A DNA stretch of 64,000 bases from Casuarius casuarius (GCA_003342895.1 PTFA01000370.1:582834-646833); one strand, 5' to 3'; positions 37,826-51,989 are shown, counted from the first letter of the stretch. Numbers and translations are program-made. Notes: generated from the letters alone by a model not told the origin.

Positions 37826-38679
37826 GTGCTTGCCGCTGTTCAATCTGTCAGTGTAATATTCCCAGAAGCAGCTGTATTCTCTCCTTTCGGAAAGAAGCTC
37901 TATCATTTAGCGTAGCAGCTCAGTTACTCGCACTGGGGCCATTTTATCCTGGTCATGCTCCAGCTTTCTCCGTGGCCGTTTCTCTGTCGACGGCCTGTTG
38001 AGGATCCTGCTCGGGCTGGCCTCAGCGTGTGCAGCTTGCCCTGGTGAGGATGTGGAAAGCCCAGACTGAATTGGCTGCTAAGCCTGTCCAGAGCTCAGGT
38101 CGCAACAAAGCCTGGTCATACCTCCCAATGTCTTCCTCTCTCAGTGGCAGAAAATTTCCTAGGAGAACAGGATGAAAGGGAGGAATACTTGGAGTGTGTG
38201 GAGTCATTTATCAGCTTTACTGCAGCCAGATGCTTTAGTAATGCTTTGTTTTGCTATAACATCTACTGCACTAAATGACATAAGCAGCTTCCAGCCACTG
38301 CAGAGCTCTCTTTCGCTCTTGGAGGAGAAGGCAGCCCACAGCAATAGGGGAAAATTGGGCAGAACCCCAAGAAAGCCCTCATCATCCCCAAATATGTCTC
38401 TCTGAGCTCTCGCTTTCAGTAATCCCAGCCTCGTGTGAGTGGCTCGGCTGAGTCAGGCTGCCGGCTGCACACCGGTGGCCCCAGGGACCCTCATCTCCCC
38501 AAGGGCAGCGACAGCACTGTCACTCCCAGCCCCAGCCCTGAGTCACCTAACGGGGGTCGGAGGGGACAGGGGAAGAGGCTGGTCTGGGTGGAAACAGCTG
38601 TGGAGTTCCCAGCTCACCTGGACTCCGGCGTGCACCTTCTCTGACGGCTGAGGCGAGAAAGCGTAGGTGAGAAATCACG
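37826..38679. other. Intron sequence, nothing recognised
   Basis: GC is raised at about 38430-38640, but CpG density is modest and no exon was recognised. Confidence 0.4.
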
Positions 38680-38895
38680 GGTCAGGTTCTGGCTCTTCCG
38701 CAAGCTCCCTCTGTGACCGCAGGCAATTTATTGCATCTCTCGGTGCCTCAGTCCCCTGCTGTTAATAACACATCCTTTCCTTTGCTGTGTTTCTGTCCTT
38801 GTCAGTTTAGATTGTAAATCCTTTAGGGCAAGAACTGTCTCTTACTATGTGTATGAACTGTACTCAGTACAATCAAACTCTGATCTCAGCAGAAG
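38680..38895 (+). mobile_element. MIR/CORE-SINE-like remnant
   Basis: TGTGACCGCAGGCAATTTAT, TGCATCTCTCGGTGCCTCAG and, further right, GATTGTAAATCCTTTAGGGC with AGAACTGTCTCTTACTATGT match the order of an old MIR-like SINE body and its LINE-related tail. Strongly decayed. Confidence 0.55.
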
Positions 38896-38929
38896 CCTTT
38901 TAGCATTGCTAGAATATAAATAGCAGTGA

Positions 38930-39015
38930 TACCTAAAAGCCAGGACTCCTGCGTTCTGTGCCCAGGTTTCTCAGCCTTGCAGTGCAGCCAGGAACAAGTT
39001 ACCTCTTGCTAGATT
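38930..39015 (+). mobile_element. Second MIR/CORE-SINE-like remnant
   Basis: AGCCAGGACTCCTGCGTTCT followed by GTGCCCAGGTTTCTCAGCC fits the 'ccaggactcctgggttctattccc' segment of a CORE-SINE body. It lies directly downstream of another remnant of the same kind. Confidence 0.5.
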
Positions 39016-42000
39016 GAAGCATCAAAAAATTAGTGATCAGAAGGACTGGTTGAATGGGAAAGGGGGAAAAAAATCTATTTAAGAATAACTTTATTGTGGG
39101 GTAGTAGATTGGAAGAGAAGAAACCAGTTATGAATAATTAATATAAATATTATTTGGCTTCCTACAGAACTGATCACTAATCCTCAGGAAAAAAAAATCA
39201 AAATACGTTGTACTTACTGGTAGGGCTGTTCCAATACCAGAGCAAAGGCTTTGAGGATAATGTCTTGGCCCTGGTGCATGGCTGCTGTCCTACTCCCTTT
39301 CACTTCTCAACCTTCTCCATTTGCTGCCTTAATAAACAAAACTGTTCAGAAGGATGTATTCCACTTATGTATCACTCTCTGGTGTCTACAAACCTACCCA
39401 GATCAAAGCAGCAAGCTCCAAAACCTGCTTTACATGCTGCTTCTCTTTTCTTAGCACTGAAGAATGACATCTTGGTCAAAGGGCATTGCTGGTGACAGGA
39501 GGACTAGCAGCCCTGGAGGCTGAAAGGACAGAAGGTCCCAGTAGTTGTGGCTTCTGGGGACATGCAGAGTTGCTGTCAGTCTAACAACAAGGGTTTCTTC
39601 CAGCCTGTGCAGGCAGTGGGTGGCAGGAGCCAGAGAGGGAAAGACCTCCAGGCATGAGATGAATAAACTGGGTGAGTCCTCATGGGGTAAAGGCTAGATT
39701 GATAAAAGGGAGGAAGAGAGCAGGCTTTCCTGTTTGAGCCAAGGTGGATTTGCTTGGAGGCCTGCTGTGTTAGAGAGTCTTCCTCTGAGCTGAGATCCAG
39801 GAGCTCAGTTCAGTTGTCCACACCTGGGTACCAAGTGCCATTTGAGATGCCCATGGATATCCCGTCATGCCTCCATCTGGGATCCAGAGGGGCACAGGTC
39901 TTCTGCAGACCTTGTGTCCTACCTGCCAGCAGTCTGTGAAAGTCTTAGATACTGTCTGAAATGGTCCTGCATGCCTATGAGTCTTGCCCCTGGTCTTCAG
40001 CTTCTTTAGGGATGCCTTGGAGAAGCCAGCTGGGGGACTGTGTGTGCAATTGTCCTCCATGGGGACTTTCATTGCAAGGCAAATCTACTCCTGTGCATGG
40101 GGGAAAACTTGAGGAGGGACGCAGAAGCTATGGGACAGGGGATGAAGAGCCATTCATAGAGTTTGTCGTCTTTCAAAGGGCAAAGAAGACTGGATTAAGA
40201 GACGGCTGGAACAAGGAAACTGCATTTCTCCCAACGAACTCTAGGATCTCCTCCTCTAGCTACCAGAGGGGAATACATTCAATTGAAGTATGAACTTTAC
40301 TTCCCATGGGAAAATCCTTTCCCAGCCATTAGCATAGTCCCTGATATGGCCCCGGTCTCCCTGTCCCCTCAGTCTTTTCAATGGAGAAGTATATGCATCC
40401 AGTGCAAGTGAATCCCCAAATGACATATCAAAATGCTGGCAAGGAGGTGAGACACACATGATATCAAATTGACGCCAAGGAGATGGGAGATGTCTGGCAT
40501 CAGCCATCAAATCTCAGCTAGTTGTCTGGACCCTTCTGTAGTCGAGGGAAGGAGACAGGAAATATGTAGGAGGTGTGGTAGACACTTACCCTGGGATGGG
40601 ATAAATGGCCTTTTGGAACTCTCCCTCTCTCTTTCTCTCTGTTGATATAAGATAGAACCAAGATGATAGGTTTAGATTCTCTCTCCCACTTTTAGGCAGC
40701 TGAAGTAAGAAAGGAAGCCTGGGTCAAGGAGACCTGGGTCCAGATCTCTGCTTCTGTGGCTCCAGGGAGGATCTTTAGATGCATGAACTAGAGCTTCAGC
40801 AAAGAGCTGCAAATGGCAGGAGTAAAACTCCTACCACATGTAGGGCTACCCCAGAGGCTCAGCAGTTACGTGTATGTGGGAGGGGGAGAAACATGCCAGA
40901 ATGCAGAATCCAAGGATCTTGCTTCATTTGACGCAAAATATTCCACACAGCCCAAAGCGAAAGGTCCTCTGAGGAAAGCAAAGGCAAAAAAGTGATTAAT
41001 TCACAAAGCTACTTTAAAAGACATAGGATCAGTGTTCTGCTTTTAGCTGTCACCTCAAGAGGCAGGGTGTGCAGGCAGAGGGTGGAAAACAGAGGCTCAG
41101 TTCCCTGCTTAGCCTGGAGCTGACTCAAGCCTGCAGCATCCCCTTTTCAAAAGAGTGTCCACATGACACAGTGTTCATAATCCTGCCCGCTGGCACTGAT
41201 CCACTCTGTGTAACTGAGGAAGCGTTTCCTGCTGCAGGGAATTGGACCTGTACGTTCTCTTTTCCAAGCAGCCCTTCGAGCCAGCAGATGAGAGTCTTCC
41301 TGACACGCTGCTGTGTCTCCAGAACTATTCGAGTGTTAGATATCCAGCACAACAGCCCCAGCAGGGGAAACTGGGAGCCTCATCTCCTAGGTTGGCTCAT
41401 GGTGTTTAATGGGTTCACCCACGATATTCAACAGCCAAGGTCAAGCCCTTCCTTCACATCTGGCAGAGAAGGGATTTGAGCTCACATGGGGGCTTTTCTG
41501 GGTGAAAGGAGAGGGGCATGATGACCATTCCTGTTGGGTGCTGAGCTCTGGGCCAACACCTGGAGCAGTGTGCTGCAGATGGGAGAGTGGAAGAGGAAGT
41601 TATCAATCTTTAGGGGCCCAAGCCTGTAACTGGTGTTGGACATGGTATCCTGTGTCTGCCCACTTTGAGACTACAGTGGTGGATGCCTAGCTGCCTAGAG
41701 CACTTAAATGCCTGAAGTTTTAGGCTAGGATTTGGGGGATTTACACTCTGGGCCAAGATTCTCAGTCATGTGAAGAAACTGCATCTTTTTAACTAGTCAG
41801 AGCTTAACTTTGGAGTGAGTGTAGGGTGGTAGGATGGCAAACTTTAACAGGTTTGGAATTTTTAATGGGGGGAGGTTATATTAAATCCTAGCTCTCTAAC
41901 ATGGTAGGTGGGTTGTTGAGCCCTGTCATCCAAGTCTTATTGTCAGGGCATCTCTCAGAGCCTGTTTAAGTTGGTCACTAATGGCGGGTCTCTCAAATGT

Positions 42001-45000
42001 CTTCTTTGCAAATGTAGGAGGTGACACATAGTACGTCCCATGATGTCTGAGGTCCTAACTCCTCTGAAGGGAAAGGCAGGACTTGTAGGGGAAGGAGATG
42101 TAGCAGTGTCAGGCTGCATCTGAGGAGTGTACCTGCAAAAGGGCTCTTCTGAACCTGTGCCTGATGGTGGGCACGTCCCTTAGCTGCGGTGCAGTACGCC
42201 TAAGCTGTGGACGAAGGCAGCTGGGCAGTGAGACGCAGAGCGGCCAGATCACTTGCATCTGACATGGACAGATGGGAAGAGCAGGGTCTCAAAACAGGAG
42301 ACCAGCTGTGGTGATTCAGATAAGTAACAGAGACCTGTCTCGGGAGAAGCAGGAGTGGGTCCTTAGGGAAGAGCTGGGGGAGGCAGAAAAATAGGACATT
42401 TTAGGCTAGCAATGAGACTCCTTGTAGCTGAAATCCCTTTTCTTTTGAGCTGACTCCAATGTACTGGGCATTTGCTTTGACCCATGACTGCAAAAAACCC
42501 TAGCCGTATTTCCTTCAGCTCCTCAAGAACCAGGACTTCCACTCTGCTCCTGTTAAACAGCAAATCTGTGGAGTGCTGGAAACTCGTCTGGGTCCATCCC
42601 GACAGGCAGCTGCACTAACTTTCTCAGCTAATTCTGCAGCATCCAACACAGCCTGAGCTTACCCAACCTCTTTGGCTACATGCCTTCCTTTTTGGGAAGA
42701 AAAACTATGTTCTCCATTGCCTAGGTTCCTTGCCTCACCACGCTAGATGAAATCCTCCCTCCATGTCCTGTGTTAGTGCAGGACGCAATGCTCTGCAAGA
42801 TCAGAGGAGGCAGGAGAAGAATGGAAGAGGCAAGACCAAGGCCTTGGAGACAGCAGTAACACCAACAGGGAAAGGTTGCATGTTTGCACTTGGGAGAGGC
42901 ATTTAGGCTTTAAATGACAGAGGTGCTAAATTACTCCACTGGAGAGGGAGGGGGCATGAGCGCAGAAGGGGAAAATCCATTCATTCATTACAGAAATCAA
43001 TAACCCCCATGTGTCATTTAAGCTGGCCTTCCCCTGGAGGAGTGCGAGATGGAAGAGGACTCTGCTGCTTTGCTGATCAGAGCAGAAACTCTGCCTGGGC
43101 TCAGGCAGAGGAAGGTGCCTAAAGAGATTATTCAGTGGTGACTCCTGAGTCATGTCTAGATCAATGCGTTCAGCAATTTATTGGTGTTTCTGGTATATAT
43201 CCTGTCTGAGCATTTGCAATAGTTAATGTTACTGCAAACATCCTCCACGCAGTGCAAGACAGCTGCATGGGCTGTATCCAGCATGCGAGAGGCATCTGAT
43301 TGGTCTGGGGAAGCATTTTGAGTAGCAGGAGGTCGAAAGGACGCCTGTGAAAAGGAAAGGATTTATTTTCATTTGTGTTAGGCACTTACCTTCTGGAAGG
43401 AGACAAGGAGCTGATCTAGCAGGGACAAGGAGACAAGGACCCCTTGAACTGAAAAATACTACCCCCACCCCAATTTTCCTCGCTAGCTTGGGGAAAGTCA
43501 CTTAACCTCTCTGCCTCCATTTCTGCAACTAACTGTGCATGAACATCAGTCCCTAGGGCAGAGCTCCAGGATCCCATACCTCACAGCCCAGATGCTGTTC
43601 ACTCAGCGGATAGAAAGATCCTGTGACTGCATTTGTGTCACTTGGATAAACTGTCCACTGGCACGTGTGCTTTGCAGAGAGAAGATTCAGCTGTGCCTGG
43701 AGAGTGGTGGAGAGATGCTATAGTCAGGTGGCTTCAGTTTTATTAGCTCCAAGCAGAAAGCTCCTTTTAAATTAGTAGGTGAAAAGAAAAAAAAAAAAAC
43801 ACTGTAATACCATATCTGAGCTACTTCCAGTCCTGAACATAACCATTAGAAAGTAGCCCTCTTTGTCATGTTATTTACAGTCAGTCTTAATTAGGAGTCA
43901 CCTGTTAAATGACAAAGCTGCAAGTGCAGCCACCCATCAGCTGCTACATAGCTTGACTTCTGGCTTTATATTTTATCCTTACTGGGAGTCCCTGAGCCTC
44001 CAGCAGCTGGGAGAAATACTGCAAGTAGCCAGGCTGCTGGCAGACTTGTGGTTAATCATGGGCATAGGAGGAGAATTGCAAAATAACTGCAAGTAAAGCA
44101 GGGAATGATGCTCATGTGAACTTCCTAAGGGGCGTTTTTTCAGGGATCAGTAGAGATACACTGAGGAAAGGACCCCTATACCTTCTGAAAGTGCTGTGTC
44201 TCCTCTCCTGATGGCTTATAACCTTCTGGCCTTTGAAAAGCAGTCCAGCCACTTTGGGGGGACAATTGGAGTTGTTTAGGTCTCTTGAACCCAGTGTCTC
44301 AAAAGCCAGAGGAAACTGCGATGCCCAAATGCAATGCAGTGCCTATGAGTGTGTGTGTTTGCAAGACTGCTGTTCTACTTATAACCCCCTTAAAGAACAG
44401 AGTATGTACACGCTTCAGAACCCGCCAGTACATTTCCTCTGGCCAGGAATAGCTGATGAGTAACACAAAGCGGCAGAGGTAATAAATATTAAAGAGCTGG
44501 AAAATGTTAAAGTGCACGGACAACGGAGTTGACATGCACTGTGGGTGTGAAGAGATTGGCTGAGTGTGCTTCATGCGGGCATTGTTTTTTATCTTTTTGT
44601 GAAGGAAACAGCTAAGATATAAACATTGCAATTATTTTCTGTTAATAGTGTGTTGAAATGCATTGTGCATTTCTGCAAGCTTGTGATCTCTTGCTTCTGC
44701 ATGCACATGCCCTCCCTGGTTTTGCCATGTGCTCCAGATGAGCCGAGGCACCGTTCCTTTCCACTGGCTGAACTGAGCTGCCTGCCCATAGCCCTCTGCC
44801 ATCCATTTGGACTCCTTATGGGAGCAATGGTTTCCATGGTGTGATGTGTCTGGATCAGTGGAGACAGATCCAGTGGGAGGAGGGGAAGCTTGCATAGGAC
44901 TGAGATCCCCCACCAAGCATTTGAGCAGCCTGTCTGGGCCTGAGGTCTTGTTTCCCAGGGGATTGCATGGCTAGAAGATTGTAGGTTAGGGTTTGGCAGC

Positions 45001-48000
45001 TCGTGGCGTACGTATCCTAGGTGGTACATGGCAGTTCATGGATGTCGCACAGCTTGGCCATCATGATTGGGCATTAGAGCTGAGGCGTCAACTCCCAGCT
45101 CTTGGGTCCTGCAAATGCTCTGAAGTCCTCCCTGCTCTTCTCAGCCCAAGGCATGTCTCTTTCCCAGGAAAAGCTGATGGTGAAATGAGTCAAATGCTGG
45201 TTCCGTGCTGGAGTTTCCTTCCAGCGCCCAAATGGTGACAGAAGAGCTTTCTTTCTGCCCTCTGACGACAAAAATCCCTGTTCCCCCAGCCAGATATAAG
45301 GAGATAAGGGCCATGGGGCAAAGAGCCCAATTTTTCATCCAAGTACCTAGAGCCAAAATGTCCATGAAGACCTTTCTGGTCACTGTCGAGGTCCATATCA
45401 AGGTGTGGTTGGCCTGGACAGGGCTGATTGCAGCAAGACAAGAAGGGTTAAACTCTTTCTTGGCACGCTGGAAGGAAGGCGTTTGATTTCTCACAGAGCC
45501 GTGTGCACCCAGAGAGAAAGGCAGGCCTTCACTAATGTATGCGCAGCTTCTGTGAAACTAAAAATAGCTGGGATCTGAGGCCGTCCTTCCAGGATTTCAC
45601 AGGCGCTCACCCAATTTTTAGCTCCTTTTTCTCAAATGGATGGCAAAACGGAGGAGACAGTCTCATCCCTTTCATAAAGCCGCCGCATCAAGAGTCTTGC
45701 TCCAGGGATGCCTTTGACCCATGCTGCACAGACAACTCAGGGATGTGCTGCTCAGTGAATAATCCCAGGTCTGTGACAGCCCCTTACAAGGCTGGGGCAA
45801 ACCCCAGCGTTCCCAGTCACTGCTGAACAGCACCCGGATTTTTTTGCTGGCCCCGGGGGAGTTCAGGCTCTGCAGTGGTGTGTGCTAGGAAGGGGGTGCA
45901 AGAGGTGGGGAGAGCTCTCCTCATGCTCACAGTCTCTTTATGGACTGATCTTCCCTCTCGTGCGCCAGACTCAGCCAGCAGCTAGTTTATGGCTCTGACC
46001 ACGTGTGTTCAACAGCCAGGCAAGGGTGTTTTTCAGCATCACCAGGTCCTTGAGAATGAGCCCTGCTTTCCTAGTCAGGCTCTTCTCCCTCTAAACTCCT
46101 CCTGACAGGTGTTTTTCTAGCATAGTGTTAAAAAAAACCCTTCCAGTAGGGAATCCCCCCTCACTTGCAGACAGTCTATTCTGGCACATCCCCCTTCTCA
46201 GCTCTGCAAAGCCACGGACATCCCAGATGGCTTAGGAGAGGAGGGCTTTGCTATATGGGAAAGTCTTGTCCAGTGACTCCGAGTCCTGCTTTAGCATCAG
46301 TGACCTTGATGGTCAGGGAAAGAGAAAATGCTGTAAATACTGTAAACACTGTTCTACAATCTCAGGCTTCAGGCCCAGCTTTTCAGGATTTGTGCTGGGA
46401 TGCAGCCATCATGCTCTTGAAATGTCTTGGCTGTTCATTCAAATCCCACAGTTGGCAGAGCTTAGCAATGTGGTGCTAAGACAGGAGCAAAAGCTGTCTT
46501 AGTGCAGATGCTACAGAAGGCTTCCTTCCTCCAGTCTCACTACCATCGTGCTTACCCCCTCAACGTCCCATGCTCCACACTCTCTAGCACCAGTGGCATT
46601 GGTGTTGGGTACAATTACCTTCTGCTGTTTGAAGAAAAAGAGGTTGTGTGCCATAGGTTGGTTCCCCCAGCAGCCAGAGCCTGGAAATAGGAAACGTTTC
46701 CTTCTGGTGGAGGGGGACTAGCTCCCAGGCATGTTCCTCTTTGGCTCTGGGGTTCTTCAGTCCTCTTTCGTGTCTGTTTCTGAAATTTTAAACCCCAGGC
46801 TACCTGTCTCAGTTCAGATGTTTGGGCCTGTTACCCCAAACCAGTTTGTGAAATTGCCCAGGAAATGCGAAGCTCATAGAAGAGAAAACCATTGCAGTAT
46901 CTCTCCAGCTCCAGTGAACTCATGACCAGCTAGACATTGCTTTCCTTTCTGCTGCACTGCATCATTCCTTGAGGGATCCTTGAGGTTTGCTGAGAGCCAT
47001 GAGGAGATGAGGACATGTCCCTGTCTTCTCCTGGCCTCCCAAAGCAATGCGAACATGTCATCCCTTGAGATACCTTGTGGCTCCGGTGAGTCCATGTGAT
47101 GTCAAATCACCTCTCAAGACCAAGTGCTGTAACACCGTACCCGTCTCTATAGACAAAGCAAGGTGACTATTCCTCTGTGTCTCTGTAGTATCATATCCTA
47201 GAATACACACATTTCTGGAGCCCTCAGATATCTCCTGGATTTGTCCTGAAACTTCCCTTGCTTGAAGCCAGGGCCAGATAAGTCAATCAAAAGGCCTCCA
47301 CTTACTTTCAAGACCTTCAGTTACATCTGTTCCTACAAGGCTTATTGAACTAGGACCACTTTGGTTTCCAAAAGGAGAGCCCTGACATCAAACCATGTTA
47401 GCTCAAACACACCTGAAGAAAAAATTCAGTCTGAGCTCAACTTCTTTCTTTCTGTGTAAAGCTATTTAACAGCTTTGATTTAAAACAGAAGGTTTTGCTA
47501 GAGGCGACAGCACTAGGTGTCTGAGTACAATTTAAGTAAATAAATTTGTGTAAGATAAGCCCCAGTCTCTCTGCTAAGTATTCATAACTAATTTGGGGGG
47601 AATCCATGATAAGGTCATGATTGGCTCAGTCCAAGGATGTGAGTATATCCCACGTGTGATAGATGCTGTGACATATCTCTACAGGACCTATCACTTTGAT
47701 ACCCTCTGAAGCAGCCGCTGCTACCCAGCCTGCTCCTTTACACAGCACAGAAGATGCTTCCTACATTAAAATCAAAAAAGAGCCATGGTGTTGAAGAGAT
47801 CTTTGTTTTTATTCTGTTTTGGGGGCTGAAGACTTCATGAAATAATTGACAAGTGAAAACATAAACATGATCTCTACAAGCCTGTGTCAAAACTGCAACA
47901 GCTCCCGCTACAAAGCTATTCTCTGATGCTGTATTGATTTGCCAAGTGAAGATCTGGAAATAAGGATTCTGCAAGCTGTTGGATATCCAGGGAAGCCCCG

Positions 48001-48864
48001 CAGCCCATGGGAATGCAAAGTGAGACTGCCTGGGCACAACAGCTTGCAAAATCAGGGCCATAATGAATATGCCAATGACACATTCATGAATATATTTGGA
48101 AATAAAGAACTGTTGGCCAAGTTCTTACCCTTGGCTAAGCATGAATATATCAGTAACAACCCAGATTTAGGAAAGTTTGACAAATTAGTGTGAGAAAGGG
48201 GGGCTATTTAGGACCATCCGTTTTTTATGCTCTGTTTCCCTTCTTTTGGTTGTGATCTTTCAGTCAGTCAGTGAGTGAGCCAGAGAAAAATGTTCTGCAA
48301 CTAGGAAAAGAGAAATAGTCACAAAGATGGATTCCTGAAACAATCCCCAGACCAAACAATACAGACTTAGCTGCAGTGATGCCCTTGCCCCAGATTTCTG
48401 CCCCATGTATCTGTTGGAGGTTATCATACCTGTCAGCATAATGAAATGCACACCTGCAGCTCTGCCATTTGATCTCACAGTCCCAAATACCTGCTTAAAC
48501 CACCAGTGAAAAGGGGATTGAACAAAGACCATAGACGATAACCCAGAGGAGGCAATATGGGTACATGTCCCATTCTGCTGGCGTTGCAACCAGAGCAATA
48601 ATTTCCTGCAGAGGAGCTGGGAACATTACTCTGAAACTATCAATCACAGCTCCTTGCTTTGTATCAGAACCCCCACGTAATCAGCGCCAAGTTAAATCAG
48701 CATGAAAACATCACAGCTATGAGAATCAGATCCTAAAAATCCTACAGCATCATGGTTTTATTGTCTTTCTCCAACTATTTGATGAAAGTGACTCTTCTCA
48801 AGGAGGAGTTCATTTGTAGGCTTTCTTTAAATAGTGAAAATGATCTCATGATGAAAATCATTTC
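39016..48864. other. Long intron stretch, no gene recognised
   Basis: About 9.8 kb without a recognisable gene. Weak SINE traces lie at 40715-40765 (GAGACCTGGGTCCAGATCTC) and 43485-43535. An A12 run lies at about 43786. The AT-rich, repeat-free stretch at about 44460-44690 is a possible conserved non-coding element. Open frames of up to 163 codons occur elsewhere in the window by chance, so those here carry no weight. Confidence 0.45.
43485..43540 (+). repeat. Possible MIR-like SINE remnant
   Basis: TTGGGGAAAGTCACTTAACC and TCTCTGCCTCCATTTCTGCA correspond to the 'gggcaagtcacttaacctctctgcctcagtttc' passage of MIR. Only this short core survives. Confidence 0.5.
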
Positions 48865-49062
48865 TGCAATGATTGTGGTTAAGTGCTGGAACAAGTTGCC
48901 CTGAGAGGTTGTGGAGTCTCCATCCTTGGAGGTTTTCAAAACTCGACCACACGAGGCCATGACTAAACCTCAAAGTTATCCCTGTTTTGAGGGGGCATTT
49001 GGTCCAAAGACCCTCAGAGGTCCCTTCCAACCTAAATTATTCTAGGACTGTATGATTTGATT
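48865..49062 (+). mobile_element. CR1 LINE 3' end
   Basis: GGTTAAGTGCTGGAACAAGT, TGCCCTGAGAGGTTGTGGAG, TCTCCATCCTTGGAGGTTTT and CAGAGGTCCCTTCCAACCTA run in CR1 order on the plus strand. They end in a degenerate ATTCTAGGACTGTATGATT tail. 5'-truncated. Confidence 0.88.
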
Positions 49063-50535
49063 CTCTCCAATGTGTGTTTCGTGAAATAAGTCAGAGGTAT
49101 TTTTCATGGTTGGTGTAGAGTAAAGCAATCTGTGCTTTAAAGCAACTTTAAACTGGCTCGAAATATAAAATGATTACAGTTTCTCCTACACAGCAGAAAA
49201 CTGGCACTATCATTCTTTTTAGTAGATAATTCGGCTGCAAATAGTATTTCTCAAAAAACAAGACTTTCTAAAATGAATGTACATTCAAGAATCATCTTAC
49301 TCAAATGTAAACATTTAAAGAATAGGGTTTTGAATTCACATGAAGGCAAGTATTTTCTCTGATGTGGTGGTGATCATCTCTATGAACTAGGGGTTTTCAA
49401 AAAAAATTGACTTGACCTTTTGACTTAAAAGGGAACAGGTCTTGGCTAATGCTTCAGAGAATCTTATTCACAAAAAAGTTTTCCAGCAGAAACAAGGAAA
49501 TAACAAACTAACACCAACTTTGACGAGAAGATGAGGAGTGGGATAGACAGGGAGCTTGTAGCTGCTGGAAAACATGAACACAGATTGATGTCAGCAGATT
49601 GATGTACAGTTTAACTCAAAAATGTTAATGTAGGCCAAGTAATCCACTTTTCTAACCTTCTTGATGTAGTATTGCATTGAGTATTGTGTAATCTAGTTGA
49701 GAGCAGCTCTTAAGCCTGATTCTGGGCCACAGCGATGGTGTGATTAATTAGAAGGTGGAAAAAGTGTCCTGTTGGAGTTCCAGGTTTGGAACCAAGGCAA
49801 CGATAGACTCTATCCCAAGAAAGACAGTGTTCTCCATGACTTACTGGTCTACAGAGCTGATAAATGATCTCATGCCATGAATTTAAGCTTTTTAAGGGTC
49901 TCTAAAGTGTTGAACAAGCTTGTTTTGTGCTTAGTGACATTCTCCTTAAATAAGCGAGACATGGGCTGAAGATTATTAATTGTTTAATAGGTGCTGATAG
50001 AAGCAATTAACTAAATGAATGGTAGTTGTACACTGAAGCACATTTACCAGGCAGGAGAGGAAAGAGATTGCAAATTAGAAGGATTGAAGTACTTGTGGAA
50101 CACCCTTCTTGTTGCATTTGATTCATTCTTGAGTATAAACCACATCAAGAAATGCTGAAAGTGAAAAGATTTCAGAAAGCCCTGATAATTCTGCTTCTGA
50201 AAATCAGGGCCCAGTTGTAAGCCACCAAAATCATGAGAAATTTTGTCTGTGTAGTTGTGATGACCTATGAGGAGGCTGGATTGAGGGAAGGCTTTGGGCA
50301 CTGCTCACTCAGTCCAATGAGAGGATTTAAAGTGTCCTTGCTTGCTTCTGAGATGGCAAGTGATCTTTCCCAGTTTGGCCTCCGGCTGCTGGCAGTCAGA
50401 GGTTTTTGAGACTTCCTAAGTTGGATGATTGTGTTTAATGTCCACCGGTGGAGTGATGCTCCCTGAATGTGTCCGGTCACTATGGGCTATATCCAGACAA
50501 GGGAGTTGAGCAGGGCCAGAGCAGCGACTCCATCC
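49063..50535. other. Intron sequence, nothing recognised
   Basis: AT-rich, repeat-free sequence at about 49080-49330 is a weak conserved-element candidate. No gene was recognised. Confidence 0.4.
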
Positions 50536-50715
50536 TCCACACTGCTAAACTGTTAGCCCAGTCCCCAGCTTGGTTTTGGCCCAGGGCACCTAGCAGTGGC
50601 CCAAACCATTCCTGCATGGCATTCAGGGGTTAGCACAGGCCAGGAACCATTTCCCATAAGCAGTTCTGGATGCAGCCACCTTGTTCTGGAGGAGTTTAAT
50701 GCTGTGGAAGCAGCC
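50536..50715 (+). repeat. Recurring unclassified repeat family, copy 9
   Basis: TCCACACTGCTAAACTGTTA, GCTTGGTTTTGGCCCAGGGC, CCAAACCATTCCTGCATGGC, GGGGTTAGCACAGGCCAGGA and GCCACCTTGTTCTGGAGGAG occur in family order, with the right inverted motif decayed (GTTTAATGCTGTGG). Confidence 0.78.
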
Positions 50716-51989
50716 CAACAAGACCGTGGTGTGTCACCACCTGGATGGGGCCCATAGATACTACTTTGATACTCAAACAAGGAACAGTAATTATCCATCT
50801 GTGAATTCTTATTGCTAACTGGCAACATTATAACAAAGAAAAAAATCCTTAACAAATGTTGATATTGAGCATGTTAACTGTGATGGTAACTTTGATTTTG
50901 ATTTTTTTTAATAGACAGCATTTTACTTTCATGCTCCCCTGTTGCTTGCATGCTGCATCTTATATTCCTTTTATATCCATTAGAATGAAAATAATTCATT
51001 AAAATTAAAAAAGTGGGCCAAAGCCTCAGCTGGTGTAAATTGCTAGAGCCCTGTGGATGCCAGCTTACTCCAGCTGAGATCTGGCCTTACATAACCTCGT
51101 TTTAAGGGTGCATTCAGGCAGCCTCCGTTTCAAGCCTTCCAGCCGAGTGGTTACACACGTCCTCATTTCCTCCCTTCCAAGGAGTAGGCTAATCTGTAAA
51201 CACCCTGTGCTCACCACCAATAGGCATAAGGCCCCGTCCAAGAGTTAGCAGCAGCGCCGGTGGATGAGATGGCAGGAGAGTGAACTGCCAGCTCAATAAC
51301 TTGCCCTGCACTTCTCCTCCCATGAGCACCAGGTGGAAGCTGATGCCACAGGTTGGTGAGAGAGATGGTGTCCCTCAATGCAGCACATGGCACCAAGGGC
51401 ATAACCGTGGTATTGTAGCGTCAAGGCAAAGGACAGCTGTCTGGAGAGAACTGAAGGAGGCTAAGGAGATGCTGGGGCTGCTCTACCCCAGTGGGACAGA
51501 AGGCTCCTGGGGGCAGGCTATAAACCAGGCTGGTCTCTGAACAGAGTTTCCTCATTGATCGCAAGGACTTGGGCAAGGACTTGGGCTCCTGCCCGTTCTT
51601 GCGTGACTTGCCTCTGCTCTTAACCAGTCTTGGGGAAGGATACATGTACCTGTCGCCCCTGCTTCTCTGCTCCTGATAAATCCTACTGAGCCAAAAGCTG
51701 CAGCCTACTCAACAGAGTTAACTTCCCGAGCAGCTTGCTTCCCTAGAGGTCTGTTTCTTACTTTGCATGCTGAACAAGCTCTCCTGTTTTTCAAGCCAGG
51801 GCTTGGTTCTCTGGCAGCTGCAATGACCTTTCCCACAGCAGTAGATTTGGTTGCTCTTGTCCAAGAAACTGAGGTTGCTGGGAGTGATCTGAGTGCCTCA
51901 AGTCTTTCTATCTTTCTTTGCATCTTTCTATGTATGTATTCTAGTAAATTGGACAGTTTAAAGGCCTGGATGGGGGCACTGTAACTTCT
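50716..51989. other. Intron sequence, nothing recognised
   Basis: A short trace at about 51010-51090 (GGGCCAAAGCCTCAGCTGGT, then TTACTCCAGCTGAGATCTGG) resembles an old sauropsid repeat. A 12-base tandem lies at 51562-51585. No gene was seen. Confidence 0.4.
51562..51585. repeat. 12-bp perfect tandem duplication
   Basis: CAAGGACTTGGG occurs twice, head to tail, without mismatch. Confidence 0.85.
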
